This document shows, in pieces, positions 29,728 through 36,131 of a DNA stretch of 36,131 nucleotides. Source of the stretch: Vicinamibacterales bacterium (GTDB lineage Bacteria; Acidobacteriota; Vicinamibacteria; Vicinamibacterales; UBA2999); NCBI GenBank assembly GCA_030680175.1, contig JAUXWO010000043.1, forward strand, positions 1 to 36,131. The letters run 5' to 3'. Positions within the stretch are counted from its first letter, which is position 1; each line of letters starts with the position of its first letter. The notes beneath the pieces were generated by a model. That model did not search any database, was not told the origin of the DNA, and saw only the letters and a list, made by a program, of their open reading frames with translations. Made by a program: the position numbers and the translations under genes.

Positions 29728-32157
29728 CTACCAGTGGTAGCCGGCCTCGACGCTGGCCGTGCGCGGCGCCACGAGACGCGTCCCCACGAACACCGACTGA
29801 AAGTTGAAGAGCGCCGTGCGGTTGGTGACGTTGTTCACCTGCGCGCGGAGGCTCCACACCCGCCGCCCGTCCCGCCGCGCCTCGTAGCCGGCGACGAGGT
29901 CGATCACCGTGCGCGGGCGCACGCGCGGCACCCCGGACGTCAGGTTCACGTACGGCAGCAGGTCGAAGAAGTCCGGGTCCGCCGCGACCTCCCCGGGGTC
30001 GGAGGGGTTCGCCACGAGCCCGCTGTCGTAGCGCACCGAGGCGCCGAGCCACGGCCCGAGCGGCGTCGTGTACGAGACCGTGCCATGCACGCTCAGCGCC
30101 TGGTCGTGGTCGATGCGGAAGGGACCGGCCGACAGCAGATCCACGGCGTCCTGCCCGAGGAACAGCCCCCCCGTGAACGGCGGCGTCGACACGGCGCGCG
30201 AGGCCGTCAGGCTGAGCGTGCCCGACACGCCGCGCATTGCCGGCACGGTGAGCCGCGCCTCGGCGCCCGTCGCCTCGAGCGCCTGCAGCGTGGTCGGGAA
30301 GATGATGCCGGTGTCGAAGAAGTTGTTGTTGTCCTGCTGATCGCGCGCGCGCTTGTGGTACACGGCGATGTCGAGGCTCACGCGGCCGGCGATCGCCTGC
30401 TGCACGCCCGCTTCGAACACGTGCTGCCGCTCGGGCTGAATCGGCGCGTGGCTGTCGCCGAGGGCGCGGCGCACGCTCTCCGGCGCGAGGCGCGCGGCGG
30501 CCGCAGACCCCGACAGGAGCAGGTTTTCGTTGGGCGGCGTCTGGTACGTGCGGTTGTACGAGGCACGCAGCACGGTGCGTCCGTCCGCGACCGTCCACGC
30601 GAGGCCGGCGCGCGGCTGCCACTGGCGGCCCGTCACGAGGAAGCGGTAGTCATCGAACCGCAGGCCGAGGCTCGCGCTCAGCCCGCCCCACCGCACCTGA
30701 TCCTGCACGAACGCGCTGGCCATGGTCCCCGTGCGCGCGTCCTCGAACGCGAAGCGCACCCCGCCGCGCGTCAGGTCATGCGCGGCGAGCGCCGGGTTGA
30801 AGCCCGGCGACGCCGGGTCGTTCAGGTGGGGGCTCGTGAGCCCGAGCGTGAAGCGCTCGCGCACCGGGAAGCGCTGGAGATCGCCGCCGGCGCGGAGCGT
30901 GTGGCGTCCACTGACGCGCGTGTAGCGGGTCGCCAGCGTCACGGTCGTCAGGCGCCGGTCCTGTGACGCCGTCACCGGCGTGTCGCCCGCACTCGGGCTG
31001 AGCGTCGCCGTGGACGTCCGGTACGCCGCCGTCGACTCGAGCGTGGCGCGATCGCCGATCGTGCGCAGGTGCGCGGCCCACGCCGACCAGTCGGCGAGCG
31101 ACTGCCGCTGGTCCTGCCCCGCCGCCTGCTGCGACCGGAGGTTGGCCAGCTCGAATCCGGAGCGGCCGCCCATCACGTACGCGCGCACGAGGTCGCGATC
31201 TCCGAACCGGCCATCCACGCGGCCGAACGCGCGCCAGAAGCCGCCCGCGTTGTGGAGGTTGTCGCGCGAGACCTGGTCGAGGAAGCGATCCGTGCGCATG
31301 CCCGTCAGCGCGCCGAAGTACCCGAGCCGCCCGCGCTCGCCGCCGAGGCGCGTGGCCGTCTGCTGCGTGTCGAACTGCCCGGCGCGCACCGACGTGTCGC
31401 CAACGAAGGCGCGCCGCGTGCCGACGCCGCTGCGCGTCGTCACGAGCGCCACGCCGCTGATCTTGGCGCCGAACTCCGCCGGGATGTTGCCCGTCATGAG
31501 CTCCACCGCTTCCACCATGCTCGTGTCGAGCGCATTGGCGAACGCGCCGGTCAGCTGATCGCTGATCGCCAGGCCATCGACGACGAACGTCATCTGGTTG
31601 TGCGCGCCGCGCGGGTGGATGGCGCCGTTGGCGTTCTGCGCGAATCCGGGAAAGCTCACGACCACGGCTTCCAGCCCGCGGCTCCCCGTCGCACTCGGCA
31701 TGCGATCGATCACGGCCTGGCCGATGGCGGCCCGGCTGCCCGTGGCCGTGGGATCGACGAGCTGCCCCGGCGCCCGTGCGGAGACGACCACGGTGTCGGA
31801 CTGCGAGGCGAGGCCGAGGGTGACGTGCGCTTCGACCGGCACGCTGGTGCGAAGGTCCACGTGCTGCTCGGCCGGGGCGAAGCCGGCCAGCGTGACGCGG
31901 AGCCGGTAGGCCTGGGGCGGGATGTTCGTGAAGCGATACGTCGCATCGGGACCGGTCACGACGAACAGGTCGACGCCGGTGACCGGCTGCGAGAGCGACA
32001 CCGACGCGCCCACGAGCGCGCCCCCCTGCTCGTCGACCACCCGCCCCGTCAGCGTCGCCGTCGACTGCGCCGCCGCCGCGGGTGCACCGAGCAGCGCGAG
32101 CGCCAGCCCGCCCGCCGCCCAACTACGCAGCGTCGCCAGTGAGTTCTCGTGGCACAT
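29728..32157 (-). CDS. TonB-dependent receptor with carboxypeptidase-regulatory-like N-terminal domain
   Basis: 809 residues. Signal peptide to about 31 (LLGAPAAAAQS). Residues 33-118 are a CarboxypepD_reg-like beta-sandwich (ATLTGRVVDEQGGALVGASV, YRFTNIPPQAYRLRVTLAGF). The plug (about 120-245) includes VVVSARAP, HPRGAHNQMTFVVDGLAI and MVEAVELMTGNIPAEFG. The rest is a beta-barrel of alternating aromatic strands ending in AGYHW, an outer-membrane C-terminus. It takes up a bound metal, siderophore, heme or other ligand using TonB energy; the operator shared with feo points to an iron- or manganese-related substrate. The start codon lies 2 bp from the operator. No SusD partner is near. Other frames on this strand and the opposite strand are open but meaningless. 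Confidence 0.9.
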   Translation of the reverse strand: MCHENSLATLRSWAAGGLALALLGAPAAAAQSTATLTGRVVDEQGGALVGASVSLSQPVTGVDLFVVTGPDATYRFTNIPPQAYRLRVTLAGFAPAEQHVDLRTSVPVEAHVTLGLASQSDTVVVSARAPGQLVDPTATGSRAAIGQAVIDRMPSATGSRGLEAVVVSFPGFAQNANGAIHPRGAHNQMTFVVDGLAISDQLTGAFANALDTSMVEAVELMTGNIPAEFGAKISGVALVTTRSGVGTRRAFVGDTSVRAGQFDTQQTATRLGGERGRLGYFGALTGMRTDRFLDQVSRDNLHNAGGFWRAFGRVDGRFGDRDLVRAYVMGGRSGFELANLRSQQAAGQDQRQSLADWSAWAAHLRTIGDRATLESTAAYRTSTATLSPSAGDTPVTASQDRRLTTVTLATRYTRVSGRHTLRAGGDLQRFPVRERFTLGLTSPHLNDPASPGFNPALAAHDLTRGGVRFAFEDARTGTMASAFVQDQVRWGGLSASLGLRFDDYRFLVTGRQWQPRAGLAWTVADGRTVLRASYNRTYQTPPNENLLLSGSAAAARLAPESVRRALGDSHAPIQPERQHVFEAGVQQAIAGRVSLDIAVYHKRARDQQDNNNFFDTGIIFPTTLQALEATGAEARLTVPAMRGVSGTLSLTASRAVSTPPFTGGLFLGQDAVDLLSAGPFRIDHDQALSVHGTVSYTTPLGPWLGASVRYDSGLVANPSDPGEVAADPDFFDLLPYVNLTSGVPRVRPRTVIDLVAGYEARRDGRRVWSLRAQVNNVTNRTALFNFQSVFVGTRLVAPRTASVEAGYHW

Positions 32158-32159
32158 GG

Positions 32160-32187
32160 TTTGTATTTTGATTCATCAAAATACAAA
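32160..32187. promoter_or_regulatory. 28-bp perfect palindrome, operator of the TonB receptor
   Basis: Perfect 13-bp arms TTTGTATTTTGAT and ATCAAAATACAAA with a 2-bp centre. The 18-bp core (32165-32182) is ATTTTGATTCATCAAAAT, matching the feo operator arms exactly. On the minus strand TATATT (32191-32186), a plausible -10, runs directly into the palindrome, the same arrangement as at feo. The ATG at 32157 is only 2 bp away, so the operator would also cover the translation start of any transcript. Confidence 0.8.
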
Positions 32188-32215
32188 TATACAAGCACGA
32201 AAATAACTTATTTGG

Positions 32216-32253
32216 CTGACAGGGGCCTGCCCCCGGGGTCTGACCCCTGTCAG
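32216..32253. terminator. REP-like hairpin at the end of the HAD gene
   Basis: CTGACAGGGG (32216-32225) and CCCCTGTCAG (32244-32253) are perfect complements; the loop contains GCCCCCGGGGTC, itself self-complementary. It overlaps the TGA of the minus-strand phosphatase gene and could end its transcript. The GGGGTCTGACCCCTG core resembles dispersed repeats in other GC-rich genomes. There is a T-poor downstream stretch until 32207. Confidence 0.55.
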
Positions 32254-32906
32254 AGCCCGGACGCGCGGGCGAGGCGATCGACGATGGGGGGGAGATCGGA
32301 GGGGAGGGTGAGGACGAAGGGGGTATCGGGAGGGGTGGTGAAGCGGGCGACGCCGAACCCGTACGACGCCAGGGCGAACGCCGCCGGGGCGGCGGCCGCG
32401 GTGGCGGCATCCACGGGGGAGTCGCCAACGAGCAACACCGGCTGCCCTGCCGCGAGGGCGGCCAGCGCACGAAGGCCCGCCGGATCGGGCTTGCGCGGGA
32501 AGGGTCCATCACCGCCGATCACGTGCGGGAAGTAGCCCGCGAGGCCGAGCCCCTCGAGGATACGACGCGACGGCGCCAGCGGCTTGTTCGTCAGCACCGC
32601 CATCGACGCCATGGGCGCCAGCTCGGCCAGCACGTCCGGGATGCCGTCATACGGACGTGTCCGGTCGAGCAGTCGCCGATCGTAGATCGCGAGGAAGCGC
32701 GCGAGGGCGTCTGGCGCGTCCGGGGCGACCCCCGCCGCCGTGAGCGCCCGGCGCACGAGCAGCGCCGCGCCCTCCCCCACCATCCCGACCACCTCCGCCA
32801 CGTCGAGCGACCGCCCGCCCAGACTCGTCGCAAGCTCACTCGCGGACGCGGCAAGGTCCTCGGCCGAGTCGATCAGGGTGCCGTCGAGGTCAAATACGAG
32901 GAGCAT
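32250..32906 (-). CDS. HAD-superfamily phosphatase, phosphoglycolate phosphatase-like
   Basis: 218 residues. FDLDGTLIDS (5-14) gives the nucleophile Asp6 and acid Asp8. Then come a helical cap, MAVLTNKP (motif II Thr with the motif III lysine region), FPRKPDP and VLLVGDSPVDAATAAAA, the acidic motif IV. This is the Gph/PGPase branch with a type C1 cap; phosphoglycolate hydrolysis is likely but related phosphates are possible. The ATG at 32906 is preceded by heptamer repeat sequence without a ribosome-binding site. Confidence 0.88.
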   Translation of the reverse strand: MLLVFDLDGTLIDSAEDLAASASELATSLGGRSLDVAEVVGMVGEGAALLVRRALTAAGVAPDAPDALARFLAIYDRRLLDRTRPYDGIPDVLAELAPMASMAVLTNKPLAPSRRILEGLGLAGYFPHVIGGDGPFPRKPDPAGLRALAALAAGQPVLLVGDSPVDAATAAAAPAAFALASYGFGVARFTTPPDTPFVLTLPSDLPPIVDRLARASGL

Positions 32907-32910
32907 GTCG

Positions 32911-33043
32911 GTGGACGGTGGACGGTGGACGGTGGAAAGCTCTCAGCGAACGGCGAACGGCTTTCGGCTCTCGGCGAACGGCGAACGGCGAACGGCGAAC
33001 GGCGAACGGCGAACGGCGAACGGCGAATAGCGAATAGCGATAA
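32911..33043. repeat. Heteromeric heptamer array between divergent genes, 19 units
   Basis: In strict phase: GTGGACG three times, GTGGAAA, GCTCTCA, GCGAACG twice, GCTTTCG, GCTCTCG, GCGAACG seven times, GCGAATA twice, GCGATAA. It fills nearly all of the space between the HAD gene start and the QueC-like gene start, and its last unit supplies the -10-like GATAAT of the latter. The order of unit types repeats that at 19777-19899. Confidence 0.95.
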
Positions 33044-33044
33044 T
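33039..33044 (+). promoter_or_regulatory. -10-like GATAAT before the queC-like gene
   Basis: GATAAT, made from the last heptamer unit, ends 7 nt before the GTG at 33052. No ribosome-binding site lies between, so translation from a leaderless mRNA is plausible. It overlaps an in-frame ATG (33043), which would add three codons. Confidence 0.45.
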
Positions 33045-33051
33045 GATACCC

Positions 33052-33795
33052 GTGACCACCGACTCCGCCGTCCTGCTTTCGGGTGGGCTCGACAGCGCCG
33101 TGCTCCTGGCCCACGAGGCGGAGCGTGGCCGCGTGCATCCGGTTTACGTCAGCGTCGGGCTCGCCTGGGAGGCGGCTGAACTCGCGATGCTCACGCGGTT
33201 GCTCGCCTGGCGGCGCTTCGAGGGGCGCGTGGCGCCGCTCGCGCGGCTCGAGTTCAACATGCGGGATGTGTACGCACCCACCCACTGGGCGATCCAGGGG
33301 CGGCCGCCCGCGTACGACACGCCGGACAAGGCGGTGTACCTCGCCGGTCGCAACGTGGTGCTGCTGGCCAAAGCCGGCGTCTTCTGCGCGGAACGCCAGC
33401 TGAGGCGCGTGGCGCTCGGGCCGCTCTCCGGCAACCCCTTCCCCGACGCCACGCCCGCCTTCTTCGAGGCGATGAGCCGCGCGCTCACGCTCGGCCTCGA
33501 CACACCGCTCGAGGTCGTCACGCCGTTTGTCTCGATGCACAAGATGGAGGTGATCCGGCGCGGGACCGCGCTCGGGGTGCCGTTTGCGTTGACGCTGTCG
33601 TGCATGCAGCCGGTCGACGGTGTCGACGCCGGCGCGCCGCGACACTGCGGGCGCTGCAGCAAGTGCCGCGAACGGCGGGACGCGTTTCGGGCCGCCGACA
33701 CCGCCGACCCCACCGACTACGCACACCCGTCGCCACGGCAGGGGCGGGACACCAGTGGCGCGGCCCGGCCATTCCTGACGCGTCCGACTGACTGA
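33052..33795 (+). CDS. queC: QueC-like 7-cyano-7-deazaguanine synthase
   Basis: 247 residues. VLLSGGLDSAVLLA (7-20) is the PP-loop ATP site; LAGRNVVLLAKAG (98-110) and LGPLSGNPFPDA are family segments; the zinc cysteines are Cys184 (TLSCMQP), Cys199, Cys202 and Cys205 (HCGRCSKC). QueC converts 7-carboxy-7-deazaguanine, ammonia and ATP to preQ0 for queuosine or related deazapurines. No queD, queE or queF is adjacent, so it may serve tRNA modification with genes elsewhere. The family normally ends near residue 223; a further 24 residues (HPSPRQGRDTSGAARPFLTR) look disordered. Start GTG chosen from the -10 spacing. Confidence 0.85.
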   Translation: MTTDSAVLLSGGLDSAVLLAHEAERGRVHPVYVSVGLAWEAAELAMLTRLLAWRRFEGRVAPLARLEFNMRDVYAPTHWAIQGRPPAYDTPDKAVYLAGRNVVLLAKAGVFCAERQLRRVALGPLSGNPFPDATPAFFEAMSRALTLGLDTPLEVVTPFVSMHKMEVIRRGTALGVPFALTLSCMQPVDGVDAGAPRHCGRCSKCRERRDAFRAADTADPTDYAHPSPRQGRDTSGAARPFLTRPTD

Positions 33796-33804
33796 TCGGT
33801 CCCG

Positions 33805-33873
33805 ATGTCCGGGCCGCTCGTCTGGAGTGGCCCCTTCACGTTTCAGCCGGACACGCCGCTCGCTCTCGACTAG
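33805..33873 (+). other. 22-codon open frame ended by a MITE stop codon
   Basis: ATG at 33805 reads MSGPLVWSGPFTFQPDTPLA plus two residues and stops at TAG (33871-33873), which belongs to the left end of the 111-bp element. It may be a remnant of a gene interrupted by the insertion or chance. No ribosome-binding site. Confidence 0.2.
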
Positions 33874-33980
33874 TGGAGTGTCTTCGACAATTCACTACCG
33901 GGCCGCCCGTTGGGCGGCCCTCAGTATCGCGTTCGCGCAGAGGGCCTGGTAGTACCACTTCAGTGGATACACGCCACTAG
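33870..33980. mobile_element. MITE-like 111-bp element, copy A3, with 7-bp target duplication
   Basis: Exactly 111 bp from CTAG to CTAG, same orientation as A1 (right end GGATACACGCCACTAG), with the central hairpin GGGCCGCCC/GGGCGGCCC. The 7 bp on each side are identical (CTCTCGA at 33863-33869 and 33981-33987), a likely target-site duplication. The right-end CTAG provides the TAG of the DUF4097 gene on the minus strand. Confidence 0.85.
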
Positions 33981-34870
33981 CTCTCGATCCTGATCGATCC
34001 GTCGCCCGTCCGCACTCTGATGGTGCGGCCGCCCTGGCCGATCGTCACCCGCGCGCTGTTCGACCGCCGCCCGTCCTCGCCGAGACGCACGCCCGGGTGT
34101 GTGCTCCGTACACCGCCATCGCCCGTGCTGGCATCGAGTTCGGCGTCGAGCTCGGCGGGCAGGCGCAGCACGACGCTGCCGTCGCCGGTCTCCACGTCCC
34201 AGTCGGTCTCGACCCGGCTCCCCGCATCCAGCGAGACGCGCACCGAGCCGTCGTCGGTCTTCGCCCGCAGCGCCGTCAGGGTCCCGTCGAGGGTGACGCT
34301 GCCGTCGCCGGTCTCGAGGTCGAGGCGTCCGTTCACCTTCTCGACCCGAATGGACCCATCGGCGGTCCGCATGTGCAGGTCCCCGGACAGCCGCATCCCG
34401 CGGATCGAGCCGTCGTCGGTCTTGAGCGTCACCGCGCCGTCGATGTCCTCGATGGCGAGCGACCCGTCACGGCTGTAGACGTTGAGTGTGGCCCGGCGCG
34501 GCATCGCCACGCGCAGCCGCGCGCGCGGCGAGATGTTGACGCCGACCGTGACGCCGCCCATCGACCGCGAGGGACCCGTCACCGTGAGCGTCACGCGCCC
34601 GCCCTCGTCGGTGGTCACGACCTTCATCTCGTCGACCAGCGACTGATCCATCGCGCGCTTCTCGACTTCCACCTCGATCTCGGGCCGGTCCCAGGAGTGC
34701 ACCTCGATGGCGCCCGCGAAGGTCTCGAGCGAGAGATGCGCGTCCCCGGTGACCGTGAAGCGATGCGTTTCGACCGCCGTCACCCCCTCGGTGTTGAGGT
34801 TGATCGTGCAGGCCGGCCCCATCAGGGCCACCGCAAGCAGGACGACAGGGCGGGTCATGTTTCGGTCCAT
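33977..34870 (-). CDS. DUF4097-type beta-helical protein, probable lipoprotein
   Basis: 297 residues. A short hydrophobic leader ends in ALMGPAC (Cys21), a weak lipobox, so outer-membrane or periplasmic anchoring is likely. The rest is a DUF4097-like beta-helix with repeats of TGDGSV/TDDGSI type (SRDGSLAIEDIDG, TDDGSIRGMRLSG, TADGSIRVEKVNG, TGDGSVTLDG and others). Members are often encoded with anti-sigma or PspC-type proteins; none is next to this one. GAGGA lies 6 nt before the ATG at 34870. The final TAG comes from the MITE right end; the last encoded residues (TGDGSIRIES) still match a repeat, so little if anything is missing. Confidence 0.82.
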   Translation of the reverse strand: MDRNMTRPVVLLAVALMGPACTINLNTEGVTAVETHRFTVTGDAHLSLETFAGAIEVHSWDRPEIEVEVEKRAMDQSLVDEMKVVTTDEGGRVTLTVTGPSRSMGGVTVGVNISPRARLRVAMPRRATLNVYSRDGSLAIEDIDGAVTLKTDDGSIRGMRLSGDLHMRTADGSIRVEKVNGRLDLETGDGSVTLDGTLTALRAKTDDGSVRVSLDAGSRVETDWDVETGDGSVVLRLPAELDAELDASTGDGGVRSTHPGVRLGEDGRRSNSARVTIGQGGRTIRVRTGDGSIRIES

Positions 34871-34935
34871 CGGAAGTCCTCGGGGGCCCACGGCGCCTCG
34901 GGTGCCTATCGGTACCACAGACGACCGCGTGGGCC

Positions 34936-36126
34936 TCAGTGTTCCAGACAGGGATGGCCGGCCACGAAGGTCTGGCGGACCCGGAGGCGGGCGTCGAGCA
35001 CGACGAGATCGGCGATGGACCCGCGCGTGATGCGGCCGTGGCCGGTGAACCCCAGCGCATCCGCCGGGGTCGTGGCGCACATCCTGGCCGCCTCGACCAC
35101 CGACAACCCCACCTGCTGCACCAGCATCCTGAGCGCGCCGTCCATCGTCAGCACACTGCCGGCGAAGGTGCCGTCCTCGAGCTCGGCCGCGCGCTCGGTG
35201 ACCACGATCGTCCGTCCGCCCAGCTGCGCGCGGGCGCCGACGGGCAGGCCGGCGCCCGCGGTGCCGTCGGTGATCGCCATCAGGCCGCCCGACCGCTTCG
35301 CGTCGAGGGCGAGGCGCACCATGGCCGGGTGCACGTGGTGCCCGTCACAGATGATCTCGGCCGTCACGCGCGACGAGGCCAGCACGGCGCCGGCGAGGCC
35401 CGGGGCGCGATGGCCGAGCGGGGGCATGCGGTTGAACAGGTGCGTCGCATGACGCGCGCCGGCCTCGATGGCCGTCATGGCCTGCTCGTAGGTCGCCCCC
35501 GAATGCCCGAGCGAGACGCGGTGGCCCGCCGCACTCAACTCGCGCACGAGTTCGAGTCCGCCCTCGATCTCGGGCGCCAGCGTCACGATGCCGACTTCGG
35601 CACGATGCCCCGCGATCACGCGCAACACGTCACGGCCCGAGTACGTCGAGGCCCCGGAGGCGACGGGGGTGTCGTCGGGCAGGCGCAGACACGACGCGGG
35701 CTGCGCGCCGTGGTACGCGGGGTTGAGGAAGTTGCTCTCGAGATGGGCCGGGAGCACCCGGGCGCTCGACGGCGACGGCTCGGCGCGCGCGGCCGCCACG
35801 CCGCCGAGCACCTTCGCGAGCGCGTCCGGCGCGCACGCGACGGTGGTCGGGCAGAAGCCGGTGACCCCGAAGCGCGGCAGGCGGGCGGCGATGATCGCGA
35901 CGGCCTCCGCGGTATCGAGGACGTCCACGCCTTCGACGCCGTGCACGTGCACGTCGATGAACCCCGGGAGCAGCCGGTGCCCGGGATACGCCAGACGCGT
36001 GGCAAAGGCGGGACGGGGGGCACCGGCGGGCAGCAGGCCCGTGATGACGCCGCCTTCGATGACGAGCGCGGCGCCGTGGACTTCCCGGTCCGGGAGGACG
36101 AGCGTGGCCTCGTCGATCAGGATCAT
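34936..36126 (-). CDS. nagA: N-acetylglucosamine-6-phosphate deacetylase
   Basis: 396 residues, full length. Amidohydrolase motifs: LLPGFIDVHVHGVEGVD (52-68), LPAHLESNFLNPAYHGA (125-141, metal ligand Glu130), VSLGHSGATYEQA (204-216, His208), ATHLFNRMPPLGHRAPG (227-243, His229), DGHHVHP (261-267) and AITDG with catalytic Asp287. It removes acetate from GlcNAc-6-phosphate, feeding amino-sugar catabolism and cell-wall recycling. The ATG at 36126 is 5 bp from the window edge, so promoter and upstream partners are not visible. Its product ends 66 bp before the DUF4097 gene start on the same strand. Confidence 0.93.
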   Translation of the reverse strand: MILIDEATLVLPDREVHGAALVIEGGVITGLLPAGAPRPAFATRLAYPGHRLLPGFIDVHVHGVEGVDVLDTAEAVAIIAARLPRFGVTGFCPTTVACAPDALAKVLGGVAAARAEPSPSSARVLPAHLESNFLNPAYHGAQPASCLRLPDDTPVASGASTYSGRDVLRVIAGHRAEVGIVTLAPEIEGGLELVRELSAAGHRVSLGHSGATYEQAMTAIEAGARHATHLFNRMPPLGHRAPGLAGAVLASSRVTAEIICDGHHVHPAMVRLALDAKRSGGLMAITDGTAGAGLPVGARAQLGGRTIVVTERAAELEDGTFAGSVLTMDGALRMLVQQVGLSVVEAARMCATTPADALGFTGHGRITRGSIADLVVLDARLRVRQTFVAGHPCLEH

Positions 36127-36131
36127 GGCCG

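Noticed and set aside
29690-30622. Alternative minus-strand frame inside the TonB receptor
   Set aside because: Low-complexity Arg/Ala translation; the receptor frame has a signal peptide, plug and barrel throughout.
32160-32187. FNR/CRP-type site
   Set aside because: It contains TTGAT and ATCAA but with a 2-bp rather than 4-bp centre, and the longer symmetric arms match the feo site instead.

Overview
The window is 36 kb of very GC-rich, densely coding DNA from a Gram-negative bacterium. It encodes a TonB-dependent outer-membrane receptor with an N-terminal carboxypeptidase-regulatory-like domain, a periplasmic DinB protein, a large family of histidine kinases, and intergenic arrays of 7-bp repeats. 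This combination fits an environmental Acidobacteriota lineage (Vicinamibacteria-like). That placement is inference from style; no marker gene for taxonomy is present.

Layout. 1-1727: a fused ubiquitin-like/E1-like/rhodanese sulfur-carrier enzyme, then two tandem 111-bp MITE-like elements. 1913-4012: a glycosyltransferase/TPR/methyltransferase fusion. 3959-15318: a signalling block with four complete sensor-kinase genes (two of them hybrids), one further HisKA_2 kinase and three stand-alone response regulators (five kinases in all), nearly all on the minus strand and partly translationally coupled, interrupted by an AlkA-type DNA glycosylase. 15391-17116: a SIMPL-domain protein, a 23-unit 9-bp repeat array and an FGE-like protein. 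17145-21547 (+): an aminotransferase overlapping a homoserine dehydrogenase-like gene, a glutaredoxin with an in-frame TGA, a class III CoA-transferase and a small unknown protein. 21545-21735: two more MITE-like elements. 21755-24644 (-): a DinB protein and a PilT-like ATPase with an Ala/Glu/Val/Pro-rich linker. 24923-32157: a MenG/UbiE methyltransferase, a split FeoB, a membrane-anchored DtxR-FeoA fusion, a free DtxR-type regulator and a TonB-dependent receptor. 32250-36126: a phosphoglycolate phosphatase-like HAD protein, a QueC-like protein, another 111-bp element, a DUF4097 lipoprotein and NagA.

Two systems stand out. First, the glutaredoxin at 19537-19776 has TGA exactly at the first cysteine of its CxxC active site, followed by a stem-loop that meets the bacterial SECIS rules. 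It is probably a selenoprotein, and a conventional gene call would lose its active site. Second, the iron/manganese cluster shares a palindromic operator (core ATTTTGA-N4-TCAAAAT). It occurs twice: on the feo promoter and directly in front of the TonB receptor, with a DtxR-type regulator gene between them. The feo operon begins with an unusual protein: a transmembrane helix, a DtxR-type repressor with MntR-like metal ligands, and a FeoA domain.

Non-coding structure is unusually rich. Heteromeric heptamer arrays keep strict 7-bp phase while the unit sequence changes in the same block order at two loci, and they run from stop codon to start codon. The MITE-like family shares CTAGTGGAGTGT ends, sits at gene boundaries and supplies stop codons. 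Several genes have a -10-like hexamer 5-7 nt before the start codon and no ribosome-binding site, which suggests leaderless transcripts.
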